Positions 1-27,951 of a stretch of DNA of 64,000 nt are shown here, one piece after another. The notes under the pieces were generated by a model. That model made no database searches, was not told the DNA's origin, and worked only from the letters and a program-made list of their open reading frames with translations. A program made the translations under genes and the position numbers. This stretch comes from Ascaris suum (Eukaryota > Nematoda > Chromadorea > Rhabditida > Ascarididae), in assembly GCA_013433145.1 (NCBI GenBank), contig CM024190.1:7540120-7604119 (forward strand), given 5' to 3'. Each line of letters starts with the position of its first letter. Within the stretch, counting starts at the first letter, position 1.

Positions 1-366
1 CTATAGCGCTGTAGCCTCTGAACATTTAGATCGTTGCAACCAACGAATTTCACTTTTTTCAGCTAAGAGCCCTCAGGCGTTTTTCGGAATATCGGTTGCG
101 AGACAGAGCTAAACTTCTGCTGTGCAGTTGTTGTATGCATTTTACCGGCGACAATTGGAGCAGCTCGAATCCGGCTCTTTTACGATCTAAACGACGCTTC
201 AAACAAAGGCTGGTGGTCTTTCATCATGTTTTTCTGTTTAAAAACTAAACGAAGCGGATTATAAACATTCATTCATTCATGCGCACTATAGACAAAAAAC
301 AAAACTGATAACTGGTATGAAAACATTTGTAACCTATTTGATGAGTATAATAAAAACAAAACTAAC

Positions 367-496
367 CTTTGTGTCCCTAGCTCGTGAAACTTTCTTAGCC
401 GATTTCTCGACCACTTCAGTTTTTTAGCTAGATATGATACTTCCTTTGCAACTCCACTTAAGAATGCCCTTTCCAAGCGAATTGCGTGATTCATGA
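367..496 (-). CDS. Possible second exon of Wnt B
   Basis: This open minus-strand stretch starts after a good acceptor (CTCTTCAG, upper edge 496) and ends at a good donor (GTTAGT, 366-361). The frame contains FLSGVAKEVSYL, which resembles the Wnt segment L-x-RGTRETAF that follows the WNCS motif. Phase 1 entry fits an upstream donor at 567 and implies a 70-nt intron (497-566). The remainder (KKLKWSRNRLRKF) does not look like the usual Wnt SAG...RAC segment, so this is tentative. Confidence 0.25.
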
Positions 497-566
497 CTGA
501 AGAGTGATTCGTGACTTTCTTGCTCCTAAATAAAAGGGAACAAAAAATAAGGAAATACCAACTGAC

Positions 567-948
567 CAAGCCTTAAAATTGGTGGCTCGTGAAGCACAGT
601 GGAGACCTGCGAACAGTCCCACGGTTGAAAGCGCATATGTTCGCGGCAAGCAGCCATAGCGTCCTGAATGCCCTCGTAAGCGGCGACAGCGATCGCTGGT
701 TGTGTCCGGCACAGCACGTGGAAGTGTCGATAGGACCGCAGATGGAGCAACTCTGGAGAACAACCCTGTGATATACGTTGCAACGCTGCCACTTCCCAAA
801 CTCTCAACGTGCCTACCTGTGTTAGCTTCTCGGGAGCTTTGCTCGCATTCGCAACTTGCACCAACGACACATTCTCGAATGCGCAACACCACACGAGCAG
901 CACCACTACCAGCACATCGCTTTCGATAGTTAGGATCGCCGACAGCAT
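567..948 (-). CDS. Wnt B: N-terminal exon of a Wnt-family secreted ligand (partial gene)
   Basis: Wnt proteins are secreted, cysteine-rich ligands for Frizzled receptors. Read on the minus strand from an ATG at 948-946, the exon begins with a hydrophobic stretch (residues about 10-26, VLVVVLLVWCCAF) that could be a signal peptide. It then shows the Wnt N-terminal pattern: LCRTQP, 15 residues on a second Cys (AACREHM), then PWDCS. The spacing of C, G, C, W and C matches the family's LCxxxP...EG...EC...RWNCS block without gaps, which is the main evidence. The 3' end is uncertain: CAG|GTCTCC would end the exon at 607, while GTCAGT would end it at 567. The gene must continue beyond base 1, so the downstream cysteine-rich domain is not visible. 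The Wnt subtype cannot be assigned. Confidence 0.65.
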
Positions 949-2175
949 AAATGTGCGCACACGGTGGAATCGGTCGGGTGGATCTGGCGACAGACTAGCA
1001 CTAAGCTAAAGCTTATGAAAGCGAGAGAGCCGATGTCCGGCAAGACAGCCGTCTGCTCAAGAAACCGACGAGAACAGAGGCGCAGTGAGAGGAGGAATCG
1101 CGCAAATGGGCCGTCTCCAATTTGTGGCGCAGCCAATAATATCAGCTTGAGAAGAACAATAAATGCGCACACGCCTCCGATAAAGTGCGGCAACGTGTGT
1201 CGTCTTGGACGTCGTGGTCGTCTACCTGCTGCGGTGACGCAGCGATTCCGACACTCGTTTTGTGACGATCCCTTCTTCTTCTCCTCCACCTTTCGCCACA
1301 TCCGACGCCACAACATCCTCAGCGTACCTCCGCCACTGTTTTCACTTCCTCTCCGAACGTGACATCATGTGTCGTCTGTTAGCAACCTCTCCCTCCCTAT
1401 TTATTTCTCCTTCTCCTTCTCCCTCTCTCTTAGTTTTCCTATTCTGTCTAGATGTGCCTGATGCTGCATGCGCTTTCTATCGTTTACAGTAGAAATACAT
1501 GGGCGGGACTTGTTGCTATAAGCGAGCGAGCACGATGGCAAATTAAACGACGACAATTTCGAAGGAACTTGACTCGCACAAACGTACATGCCAGCACTTA
1601 ACAATTTAATGCCCGGCGACCGCGTTCCGCACGTCTTGAACAATGCCGCTGTTTGATGGCTGAACGTTCCATTAAAAGATGGGGAGGAGGGTGGAAGATG
1701 GAGGAATAAACTCTCCAAATATTTTCACGGGGTTCGCAGCGATCATCACCTATGCTTGTGCATGTGATTTTCACTATCACAGGAGCCGCATGGAGGGTAT
1801 TTTGGCGGATGCTAAAGTGTGCTCTTTTCGCCACAAATCATTTGAACAACAAATTGTGCTTATTACATAGCATAGAGGTGGAATATATCGCCATGTTTCA
1901 GCAGCATTGAGTTCAACTTCCATATCTGCCGATGGAGTCATAGTTTATAACAACTTCAGAAGTGCTTCTTCGATAATTTTATCAAATGAAACGGTTAATC
2001 GATTAGTAAAACATAATCCCTTGCATAATTCCCTGATTTATTTCAATTTTCTATTTGGTTATTTCTTTGAGGAAGAGTTTTTAAACGGAAAAATTAGCCA
2101 ATAAAGTCGATCAAATTCGTTTAAATTTTCACTACAATGAAAGCAAGCTGAAAATAGCGTCAAAGCTGTTGCCAC
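949..2175. other. GC-richer stretch upstream of Wnt B, no exon recognised
   Basis: From about 950 to 1700 the sequence is richer in GC than its surroundings and contains pyrimidine-rich runs (1390-1440), as might suit a promoter or 5' leader for Wnt B on the minus strand. The open frames here on both strands are basic, low-complexity and unlike any family I know. The missing C-terminal cysteine-rich exon of Wnt A should lie in this stretch or to its left, but I could not identify it. Confidence 0.3.
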
Positions 2176-9288
<7,113 letters not shown>

Positions 9289-12200
9289 CCTGGCTTATAT
9301 AGCAGGGCGGAACTGGATGCGAGTTGAAATGCTTTGCGCTAAGGGGTACAATTATGCAATAAGGATTGAGGTCAAAAACTATAATGCTAACTGATAAGAA
9401 TAATAACTAACTATTACTAGTACTATTAGTGAATAGTGATAGTTAGTTGTTACCGAAAGTGATAACAGTAAAAAATGATTAAAGAATAATAAAATAATAG
9501 TAGCACCAGCAGTAATAAATAATAATAATAGTAGTAGCAAAAATAACACTATTAATAGTGATTCTTATTTATTTACATTACTGCAATCAGCAAGACTGCA
9601 ATAATTATTTCACATTCTAACGACATTTCATTCCTTCACTACAATCTTATCTGTCATGGCTTGAAGTTCATTCTTTAGTCGCACTCCAGCCATTTGCCGT
9701 TATCGGTCGTTAGCTCCAGTCTTTACAACCATATGATTGAAGAAGAACATTTTTGTCACTATATTACAGTTTCAATTTTATAAAGGAGAAGAAAATTTCA
9801 AATTGTTTGAAAAATTCATTTAAAATATTAAAGAAAAAAACTCGCGGAATATTTCTATTCGGAAGAAAATTGAAATAGTAGAAAAATAATCGTATGAATT
9901 GATAAAATTCTGAAATTAGAATATTTCAAAACGTTGTCAAAATGTTGAGACAACGAGAATCGCTAACCTCATGTAACGATGAACGAATCCAGTATAGTTT
10001 CCTGTAAAATATAAATGTAAACGTTTTCTAACAAGCATTAGTTGCATATTTAATAGTTTTTTTTTTTTTTTTTTTTGCTATCGATGTACTATCATAGTAA
10101 TCATAGTAAGTTTTGAGTGTGCTAATTCATAACATTTTGTTGGAAATTTCGATCTCATTGAATTTTCTCACATCTTTCGGTTATTGTTCATATGCATAGT
10201 AAAGGAAAGTAATCATTTTCATGAGGTTGCAATAATCAGAAGTATAAAAAGAAGAAAATCTCATTGCGACAAGATTTTCGGCAAGTTTAAGTTTTTTTTT
10301 TTTTTTTTGGAATATTAGCATTGATATGCTGATGTCATTGCTGACAAACATCGAATGTACAACAGCGAAGTTAAAACAGATTTATTCTCGATGTTCAGGT
10401 ATCTTCCGCCATTATCGGGAAAACTGTGCACAATGTTCACAAGGAAAAAGTGATTATGCACATCAGTGAGAATTTCGGCTTATTTAAATAAGATAGAAAA
10501 TAGGTTATTATATTGCATAGATGAGGAGAAAAAGAGGGGTTAAGAACAAAAGAGAGAGGGGAACTTGGGGCGGAATTCAAAGGAATGAAATGGGGTGAAA
10601 GTGAAGAAAGTATATAAAAGTGATATGTGAGTTTATCGAAGAAAATTAAGTGATTTCACCAATGAAAACTTTATTGCTTACATATAAGTTGCTTTTAATA
10701 TGCATCTCTTCAACATGCTGAGAGAATTTGCAAAAGCTTTGCATTTTTTTTGCTAGGACTAATAACACTGAGAACTCAACATTGAAATACTTTATAAAAA
10801 CGAATGTCTCTCTGGGGAATTGTACCAAAGTCATAAAATTTTTCTACCGTAATTTGCATTTCAGTACAATTTGACCTATTATAATGATAGCATTTAGAAT
10901 TAATTCTGAAAGCATTCAAATGTCTTTACAGTCTGAAAAACTCGTTTCATAAATAATACACATAGAACGGCATTAAAGACAAAAAATAAGCGATCAATTT
11001 CGTTGTTTTCATTAGCCAACTCAATTGTTTACTGAAATAATTTGCAGTCATAATAGATAATTCATATCATTTAACTTAGGCATCTTAAAGGGTATTTATT
11101 ATTTCTCCTCCTGCTGCTCTCCTCCCCCCATCCCCACTTCGCACCAATTCCTCCCCTCATGGGCGATGATTTTTTCTAAACGGTGTGTATTGAATATTGT
11201 GCTGCAATGATAGGAATCTTTTTTTCACCAATGAAATTTGCCTTCTCATAAATGGTGTCAAGTCTAATGGACAACTGGTTAGACGAGTTGTCTCTCGAGA
11301 TTGAGATATGGAAGAGTTGATGTGTTTTCTTTGTATTGAAGACTCAATTGGTTACCGGTACGCACCTAACGAATTCGTTCAACACGCAGGTGAGTGCGAG
11401 CACTGGTAATTACCTCAAAGGAAACGTTACGAAATAACATTCTTTTTCTTGATGACGTTTTCGCTTCTTCTTATTCATGACATATGCAAAATTCATTTTT
11501 AAAATGATCTGTATTTTTCACTTCTATAATTGACCTCGAAGGGATGATCTTTACCAGGTTTTTGTGTAACTGGGGGTGGAGGGAGGAAGGGAAGAGCTGG
11601 AGAAGGAAGGAAGGAAAAACCGTATTTTTCTTGCATATTCGAACGCTTATGAAGCATTACGATGAATATGGCACACGTCAACGTTCTCGTTTGAAGTTCT
11701 TGAATCTTCTCCCATGAATCGGTCTACTTCCTTGCCTAGTGAGGTTTAACTAACTAATTAGGATTGTAGTTTTTTCGTTTATTAAACGTCATAATGACTG
11801 TTTCGACAATCATATTGGACTTGGATTGTAGTAAAGAAACATCGTTTACCTTGGAGGGATGATGGATTGTAACTTTGAACTCTTAAAATCCAACTTAGAT
11901 TATAGTGAACTTAACATGACTATCAGAAATTCAAGATGAGTTCAGTTTTTTTTTCCTACCTCTATAGTTAGGTAAGTTGAGAAACTAAGAACTGCTAGTT
12001 ACTGCTGTCTTAGGATGGATTTTTATGGCTAAATTTTTCTGCCACAGATCTGTTAGTTTTGAGTTTTCTTTTTAAATTTTAATTTGTATCAAAAACAAGC
12101 ATGCTTACCACCAGTGAGGTTCATAAGAGAAGGACTCAAGTGGAACAAAATGTGGCATTAAGAGAGCAACGAAGAAGACAGCTGGCATAAAACGGCGCAT

Positions 12201-13091
12201 ATTTGTATTTTCGATGATAAAATTTGCCAGCTAGCATCTCTTTCTTTCATCGCTCATCCTTCCTGTCTAGCAAATTTGCTTCACAATGAATATGTTCGCA
12301 TTCGACATCCGCTTTCCCACCTCCTATGTCCTCGTTGGTTGGGTGCCGATTTTGTTGAGCACAATTCACATGCTCAATGCGTAAAAAGTGATTTGAATTT
12401 TGCGCATCTTCCTAACTCGTTGAATGTTTGCTTTCTATCGTTACGGTGAGCAACAACACTTCGCAAACACAAACATCAGCATCGATCGTTGGATGCTAAA
12501 ATGTCTAACTTTACGCTCACTTTATTTATTTCCATTTTTTTTTTAGGCGAAAGCAAATTAATTAATGCGAAATAAGTCGATTAATAAGAGAAAGCTATAC
12601 AAATGAAAGGTGGAATGTCGAGTGAATATAAACGATGCATTATGTATTATGTATATGATCATAACGTTTTATGTTTAAAGTGGAGCGTTCATTTGTTACA
12701 AAAAGATACCGATAATAGAAGTGAAACGACAAAAGATTATTGTCATCCCGGAAGCTGTGATGCATTTTGAGGTGTATTTATCAATGTTAGTGGTCTCTAC
12801 AATGGTAACAACACATGTGTCGACATGCATCTGTCAATAACACCTCAAAATGGTGAAAATCTTTGCAACTAGACGGAAGTATAGAAAAGAACAACGAGAG
12901 CTCTTTGAAAAGTAATGAGAGAGAGAGAGAAAGAAAGAAAGAAAGAGGGAGAGACCGAGAGATTAAAAGACAAACATTGGAAAAGCAATGACTGAAATAA
13001 GAGAGCAAAACGAATCGAGAAACGAGCAAAGTGACACACACGACGTTCCACTTAAAGCCGAGCGCATTGCTATTGTATGTGTACGCTCACA
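9289..13091. other. Intergenic region between divergent Wnt A and the plus-strand unknown gene
   Basis: AT-rich with poly-T runs (10060-10076, 10292-10308) and a low-complexity TAA/TAG-rich stretch (9380-9560) that contains a foldback (9405-9419 against 9434-9448, one mismatch). Open frames are short and unrelated to known families. The last 200 bp before 13091 are purine-rich and may be leader sequence of the next gene. Confidence 0.4.
12919..12959. repeat. GA/GAAA purine-rich simple repeat
   Basis: GAGAGAGA followed by AAAG repeats and a short GA tail, about 130 bp upstream of the candidate start codon at 13092. Confidence 0.7.
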
Positions 13092-19814
<6,723 letters not shown>

Positions 19815-20335
19815 GTCTTCTGAGGGACAGTTTTTCAATGGTCTTCTTCTAATATCTCATTCTCACCTTCCCTTTCGGTTAGATCAAAACCAATCCTTTT
19901 AAGAATTGATGATTTCCATTGCAACATGTTCCTGTGTGATTTCATTTCTACGTGTCTAGTCTGAAGAACTTTGTCCTTGCGTTAATACAGTTACTGCTAC
20001 CATCAGTACGACTGGATAAGAGTACAATTAGAATGGCTAAGAATCGAAATAGTTCGCGCAGTCATGGCAACTATATTAATTGACTCATTGACCATGATGA
20101 GGTTGTAAAAATATTTCTCACCAACTTTAAAAATATTGCAATATTGTATACATTTTTGTTTATTCTTAATTGTACAACACAACAATGTCGTCAGCGACAT
20201 CAAATTTAATAATCGCTTATACTCAAAATGTGTGACTAATAGAAGCTGCTGAACAAACATTGGTGCGGCATGTGAGCACATATGTACTCACCGTAAACAT
20301 TCACCTCTGTTGCTTCCTATAAATATCGCTAAAAC

Positions 20336-20341
20336 AATAAA
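20336..20341 (+). terminator. Candidate polyadenylation signal of the unknown gene
   Basis: AATAAA hexamer 522 nt after the stop codon at 19814. The assignment is by position only. Confidence 0.3.
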
Positions 20342-20508
20342 TCGTCGAATATTTGTGCTTTAAATGAGTGTCTTGGAAATCGATATAAGGCGTGTCGATC
20401 AAACAGTAATCTTCGATCGGTCATATATGGGTAATGTGTTGCACAGCTGCATCACAGAACAACCATTACTGTTTCTATGCTGTCGAAGATGTATAGTGGC
20501 AAGAGGCT

Positions 20509-20541
20509 TACAGCTGTCAGCTGTGCTTGTTGACAGCTGTA
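20509..20541. promoter_or_regulatory. Palindrome with three CAGCTG E-boxes
   Basis: An 11-bp perfect inverted repeat (20509-20519 and 20531-20541) separated by 11 bp contains CAGCTG at 20511, 20518 and 20534. CAGCTG is an E-box core bound by class A and myogenic bHLH factors. Function here is inferred only from the motif. Confidence 0.35.
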
Positions 20542-23500
20542 GGACGTTAGGTTGATTTTTGAATTAATTATGCATTGTACATCATTACTAGGCATCTGTT
20601 AGTATGTTGTAATAAGCAGGCATTTATTCATCAATAAGTATACATAATGAAGATTAAAAAAGGATGGTGATAAACGAGTAATACATGACGCTACTTTTGT
20701 AAAATCTGTAGGAACAAGTCATTTTGTAACCAGGTGTTTTAATTTATAATTAGGCTGTATGGCTATTAAAGGTACGTCGATTGTCAAGTTTAAGAGCTAC
20801 ATACACCTCGGTTAAGCTGATATTTACCCTTACGACTTTGCGACGTATAACAGCGATAACACATTTTGATAGATTACCATTCAATAGATTTTTTTGACTG
20901 GTTTGATAAAAAATTGCGGATGTGACTGGAATGGGATGCGGACAAAAAATGGACACTAAAAAAATGTATGGTTCCTCATGTATATCTTATATTGATGAGT
21001 ACTTGATCAGTATGAATTCGTGATATGGAATGAAATACCGATTACAGTCCGTACTACTGTAAAAGAATCCCTGTGTTATACTACTTTCTACTACTTCATA
21101 TTTGGAATGTTATTGTGCTGGTACAATTTATTGCTGTTGTTTATTCAATTCTTTACTGTGTTGATGTATAGAGCAAATGAAACAACGTTTGAATAGAACT
21201 CTTCGAAGACATTCATTGATAGTGACTAGGCTGAATTGTTGCAATTTCTAAAGGTTATGCAACGAACAACTTTAATATGGGAAGGGGAGGAGAAGGGTTA
21301 ATAAAATAGTCGACTGCGGGAATCTTGAAGATCCTCCTCTCTCATTTTCGTCTCACTAGAGATTCCTCAGTTGATTATGAGCTGAAGAAACGCAAAACTT
21401 TCAAAAACGAAATAAATTTTGGCTTCATATTTTACTACAACGGAAATGAGCACAACATGAATTTATTAAAATCATCATTATTATTATCTACGTTAAGTTC
21501 AATATAACTTAATGTGAACCCTTCTGTGTACCGATTACAACTACTTCAGCACTACATACTAAAACATTTAGTATTGCTATTACTACTTACTAAAATATCT
21601 AGTGCAATACTAATGGTCTCTGCTGCCACGAGTATCACTTAGTAATGCTGATATAACTCAATATTCCTACTATCAGAACTTTATGGATGGAATAGCCTGA
21701 ATGGAAAATTATTTCCTTGCACTTGCATCGTTTACGTATAAGGTAAGCAGCCCGCACAGTTCATCTTGAACTTTCCTATAAACGAAACCTTCTGTGCACA
21801 ACATCTTCTAAACGTAATATTTTTTGCCTTTCTTGAATCTCACAACTTAACAGATATTTCCGCCTTTATTCAGAAAGCTCCAATTTTTAATTGTTTTCTT
21901 TCCCAGATAAGAGTTTCTACCATTGTAGCTCTATTGCAATATAGTGTTCGAAAATGAATTTTCAAAATCACGTAAAGCAACGACCCAAAAAAGCATTTCA
22001 CGGTCATAAAGCCGTTCCTTCTCCGTCGAAAATGAATGAAGATTTTTTTTTTAAAATGAAAGTTGATCACCAAAAGTTGGTCAGGAGAGTATCTTCCAGC
22101 TAGAAAAATGTAAGAAGTCAAATAGTCTGGAAAGGATGGTACTATTACATATCGTGCTGCTCTGTATATAACCACGGGGTTTTATTAATTCCCCGAGACT
22201 GTTCGACAGTTTCAAGTTGACAACTAGTGCAGCTGGAGTTGCAAAAATTGGTGAGTACAACGTATACAACAGGATCACCTTCTACGCCTTGTTTAATATT
22301 GATCGATCAGCTTTCAAAAGAACGATAGACAGTTAAACTTGGCAAGGAAGTCCATGAGAGGTATTTTGGCTATAGGAGTTTGGTAAATTACTAGGATAAA
22401 TGGTGAATGGTTCGACACCGGGCCGGATCTCTATTTTCCATCGTTTGAACGACCGAATGACGGGTATTTTAAGGGAGACTTGTACGGGTGGGTAGGATCA
22501 GGTAAAATACACAGATGTTATTCTGCATGCTTTACCTTTTGTCGGTAATTTATGAACCTTGTTATTCACGTGAACGAGGTGCAAAAGCGCATATTGTGGC
22601 AGTTCATCTAGCACTCCTTTCCGTTTTCTAAGGTATCCTGCATTTCGACAGTTGTTCTTTGTTAAGGAAAATATTTTTCCTTTCATAGAGCTAAGAGGAA
22701 CAACTTGTTTGAAATTTATTCTTCTCCTGCGAAATCGCCACAGAAGGCAAACTAACAGGTGATGATTTTGGGGGAAGTTTGTAATATACCACTATGGGGT
22801 GGTTGGTAGCTTCCCATCTAACGCCTCTGGGCTGCTACCTTTGTAAAACTCACCTGAGATAAAAAAAACTGCTACATAAAAGGACATGGCAAATTTGAAT
22901 TTAAGTATGCAGCACTCAGGTGCAACTCATTACCAGCTGATCGCGGTCTAGTCGTTGCATCAATGAACACTTCAGTGGGGCCACATTCGATAAATGCGAT
23001 CCACAGAGAGAGAGGCGTGCAAATAAAGATGCAGAGAGAGTGTATATCGATTGAGAGAGAGACTTCAAAACGTTTTCGTGCGATACGACGGCCACTGACG
23101 CAGACACGCAGCGCAATCTATGACTGCTGAGGAGGATCGGCGGTGCTCGTATTTGTCTGTCGATATACTACGAGACGACGTGAATTTGGTGCTTACGCTA
23201 TTCGCATTCGCTTCGATACCGCGCATGTGCCAATTTTTCATGCACCGATCATCATCTCTTTGTCTACCTTTATCTCATTTTCGGACTTCATTTAATTCTT
23301 AGGTTACGCTAAACGTTTCGAAAAAGCAGTTATAAATCCTTTTTTGAAATGGTTTTTATGATTGCATAGTGTTCATTTCTTCCTATAATTCATTCGTACC
23401 TAATACCATTGCGTAAAACATATATCGTCACATGACCGCATCCTACTTTTCCGGCCGTATCCAAACGTTATGAAGACCCTGGCGATGGCTAGTCATTCTC

Positions 23501-25738
23501 GAGACCTTTATCTCTGGATCTCTCGTCCTCTTCTTTCTAGTTGAGAATGATCACTCCACAACACTGCAGTGACGTTTCATTTGCAGTTAAATGTTTGATT
23601 TTTTTTCCCCGCTTCTTATTTGCTAGTTGTAAAGGTTATTGCCTTACCTGATCGCAGAGTTTATTTCTTTTTGGAAGTTATACATCATAATAGTATCAGT
23701 TGACGTTCATGATGACATACTCGAATAGTCGATATTTTTATTGCTTATATTGATTGACGCCCACAGCGGTTGGAGTAGTCGATTCGTCGACGGCTGCCGA
23801 ATGGAAACTATCGCATTCAGCGAACTACGCTCATCACATCAATAGCATCATAGTCCATTCCGTTCTTTATGTGATGTTTATTTGTTATTTTTATTTGGAT
23901 CGAATTCATTGATATCCGAGTGATACTGTTGTGTCATATCACTCACCCCATAGCGAAGTTATTTCAAATAAAGTTACATGAACCCTATCATTGTAATGTT
24001 GTATTTGATGTAGGTAAACCGTATTTTTAAATAGTAATATAGATCAAAATTGTAGCAAGTAATGCTTCGAACATCCATATCAATATCTGATCTTATGTGA
24101 GATAGCGATTTGATATCCACTATAGCTTCAGAAACTATGCACTCTATTATTGATAAAACAGCTAAAAAATATTACATAAAAGTACATCTCATTTTAGCGT
24201 TGACTTAGATCAAAGTTCGTTTTTTTAGTGCAACCGATTTCATCTGATCAAATGTCGGATACCATGAAGGGGTGGAGAGGGGAGCTGGGGGGAGAAATCG
24301 GCTGATGCAAGATAGTCATTGTGCCTATCGATTAGTGTGCTGTCAAAGCGATCAAATACCGCGTATGAAGCGCCACTCTGTATTCTCTATGAAATGTTGT
24401 GGTAGCATATTTGTGTATAATTGAATAAAATGAGCTCATTGCTTGAACGTGTGGGGTTGTCGTGTGGTTCGGTTCCATCTCTACTACGAACTCGACGTTA
24501 CGTCGGCAACAGCGTAGCGTAGGTTTTCTCATATTGACAATGCTTTATAGGAGGTTTTTTTTTGCATCGATTGATGAGATAAGACAAATGGATAAAAGGT
24601 GACTGCTGGAACGGCACTTCGAATCGAAATTTTTTTCAAATTATAAGGTAAATTTGCATTTTAGTGTTTCATTTCACTTATTTATTAATAGCGGAGTCGT
24701 CTTTCGTCAGGTGTAAATCATCGGTTCACCATCGAAGCGTTCACTGTTAAGACTCGCTTAGTGAGTAGAATAAGTTGTAACGAGGTGTGCAATAAACATA
24801 GAACAACGTTGATGTATTTATTTTATTTGTAGGCAATAGAGACAATTTATTGTTGTCATTGTAGTGCTGAACTAAAAGAGTTGTTGTTTTTGGCGTTACG
24901 AATTTGCCCTCTACTATTGACGTTTTAATGCGTCAAACAGTGATCATTGCTCATTTCAAATTTCAACATTTACTTATTTTCGTTCAAACATTTATTAATT
25001 ACTCACTAATTACTACCTGTAATATGACACCTAGTTTATTAATTAGTGCCTATAATTTAACGCATAAATAAAAAGTCGTATTGAATGAATAGTAAACGCA
25101 CGGCTAAGCATTTGTTGATCCTAGCAAACATACTCTTTCAAACAACGTAGCATGAAAACGATTCCATGAAATGTGGATCAATTTGTTCTCGTTTACCTCA
25201 TTTCGCTGAAATCCTGCTTTCAAATGAATCGTCGCTAATTTATATAAAGGCTCCCGATTAGCTCCGCTATCCATCATCAGGCAAGTAGGCTCGTTTTAAC
25301 TTTATCACTGTAGGTCTCCGAGAGGATTCGCCGATCTCGTACCACCATGATTTAACGGATGTTCCAAAATGTTTCTGTAGTATCCACGCTTTTATTTCAA
25401 CAGAAACGACGAAAGGATTTGACAGTGAGGTCCATGGAGATTTCGTATGAAGTTTTTATGGCAATGAATCGTAGCGAAAACTCAATTCTATAGCGTGTTA
25501 CATTTTATTGAAAAATTATGAGAGGCGAAACGTTGAATATGTCTGAAGTCTTAACTTTAATTATTTTCACTGAAGTTTTGCCCATTTTATTAAAAAATTC
25601 CCAAAGGTTTACTGGAAGGGTGGTGAGGCATGCTATCGTGCGCTCGCGTATTTGAACAAGTATTTGAGGAGTGTCGACATCGTACCAATTTGAAATCTTC
25701 GAAATTGGATTTTCTACATTCATTGATTGATGAGCGGT

Positions 25739-25831
25739 GGCCAAGATGGAATGCGGCTAAATAGGCGATGGGTAAGGTGGAATGCGGTTAAGCAGGCAAT
25801 AGCCAAGGCGGATTACAGTTAAATGCCGAAG
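25739..25831. repeat. Three-copy minisatellite, unit about 31 bp
   Basis: Three adjacent, diverged copies of a unit with the pattern GGCCAAGATGGAATGCGG followed by TTAAnnnGGC, starting near 25739, 25770 and 25801. Copies one and two are closest. Confidence 0.6.
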
Positions 25832-26548
25832 TGAATTTTCATGGGTGTTTGCTTTCACAGGTTTAGCTGAACAGGCATGCGCCACATGATCGTTGTATTT
25901 TTGTGATCGGACAAAGTGTTTCAACGATCCACCACTCATATGATATCTGTTTCAGTATACAGATTTTCGACTGCACTTAGCATTCTAATGGCTTGGTAAA
26001 ACCGGCATTGCTATTATTAGAGTGCGCTGCTTCATTGGATGATTCATCGCTTGCCGTCCTCTTCAGCATCAAGAATACGGCTGGCAATTTTCATTCCACG
26101 CATATATTAGTTTTGGTTTCATTTGCTTCATCTTATTCGTCCTATTTAGTTGTTGGTCGTTCTATCTTCTTATTCTCACAACCGTTTGGAAAGTGCGGTG
26201 CAAGTTGTCGGTAGAAAAACCTTTTCCACAATGATAATTAGAACAATTCTAGCAGGCAAACTTTTGGATGTGTAAACGAATATGGGACATCCTTTCTTTA
26301 TTCTTCAAAAGAAATATGTTGATTAAAAGCACATTTTCAAGCAAATCGCCTTTTGTATAAGCGTTGAAGCACGAAAGACTAGATAATAGAGATTTTGTGT
26401 GACGCGAAAGTCTCGTAAATTTTTGCAGGAAATTAATTTTTGAATATGATACTATGCGCATTATTGTTGAAGATTTTCGGCAATATTTTTTGAGGCCAAA
26501 CGGCCCCACAAGAATCTATGAAATAAATATAGCTGATATTTTGTATTG

Positions 26549-26553
<5 letters not shown>

Positions 26554-26638
<85 letters not shown>
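26554..26638. repeat. (TA)n microsatellite
   Basis: About 85 bp of TA repeat with a single TT interruption near 26586. Confidence 0.95.
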
Positions 26639-26639
<1 letters not shown>

Positions 26640-27951
26640 TTGATTTCTCCATATATATGAAATAGAATAAGATTGATATTTTGTAAAATTAAAACCTTAT
26701 ACTTTAAATTTTATATCATACCCGCGCATATTTATATTGGTATGTATACCGATGCCGTTTGAATGGTGAAATGAGCAACGCCGTACGCGATTGCTCAATC
26801 GTGACGTTGCTCTAGCTAGCGCTGCGTTGTTCAGCTCGCTGCGCCAGTTAGTACGAGTGTGCCTAGTGCATAAATGTGATCACCTAGAGCCAAGTCTAGA
26901 AAAGTTGTGTGCAACAATTGCTGTATCATTTCGAATTTCAGATTATTGTGATGTCGCTACAGGTATTTAGTTCTGCCAGGTAAAATTTGTACTCATCGAT
27001 ATGTTGTGTATCGGATAATCCCAATTGTCCATTCCTCGACAGGTTTCGTAAGGTTTGACCATTCCTATGGCATCATTTGGCCCCAAGTTTAAGATGTTTC
27101 TCAGAGAAGTTTTCTCCCAGCTACTGTTTGATTTTAAGCAATGGAAATTTGGGAAAACAGCTTGTTTTCTTCTCATATAAAATTAGTTATACTGAAGGTA
27201 ACTGAGAACAATAGAGAGAATGATATAATCACAATTTTTGATGCTCGTTTCAATAGAGAAGCAAGCACTCAAGCATTCAGTGGTGCTATTGATTGAAGAG
27301 GCACGTATTCCCCGTGTAAGTCCTCACTCATAGACGCTTATTTACGCTTCTCGCTAAAGCGTCCTACATCCTTATTCAACCTCTCAATTTCGTATAACTT
27401 ACCGGTAATAATTTTTCTTTGCTGTTGTAATATTTGCTTGATTACCCTCCCGGTATGTGGAATACTTCCTCCCGAATATGCTAATGTTTGCATTCTCGCT
27501 TCACTGTTGATCCGCTTTTGAAAGTAGCAAGGTTAGGCATTTCTTTGCTATCATGTCATAGCCTTTATCTGTGGTATTTGTCTTCATTTGTAGGTGGCGA
27601 CAGTTCCACGCATACCTGAGAGGTGGAATTTACTGGTTTTCTGATCAGTGCTTATAACATGAACCACATCAATTAAGACCGATTTAAAAAAGTTCCATAG
27701 TAAAAAAAACTACCGTCAATGCAAGGATTCTTTATCGACTGATGAAAGAAATTGAAAGAACAACTTTGTTTGCCGTGGAGAGTCGTACCATTGCAGTATA
27801 CTTTTTCACTCTTATGTAATGGATGTAGTTAGCTTCGCCTATGTAATTTTTATGTAATTCCTTTCGCAGTCATATCTAGTAAAGGGTAGGCATGTATCAG
27901 TACGAATTGTTTGTTAAATAGGACATCGAAATTTGTCCGGCTAGGTTGGGC

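Noticed and set aside
930..1316. 128-codon minus-strand frame with a hydrophobic segment
   Set aside because: It overlaps the Wnt B start in another frame, has a basic low-complexity composition and resembles no family; more likely leader or promoter sequence.
1679..1870. Plus-strand frame with TYACACDFHYH resembling the Wnt CxCxFH motif
   Set aside because: It is on the opposite strand to both Wnt genes, without the paired cysteines that should follow.
23120..23302. 60-codon frame starting MTAEEDRRCS as a possible UBE2Q first exon
   Set aside because: No evidence links it to the UBE2Q exon at 28875, and a good in-frame ATG exists there.
24330..24535. GGTTCGGTTCC resembling a tRNA box B
   Set aside because: No box A at suitable distance and no cloverleaf can be drawn.
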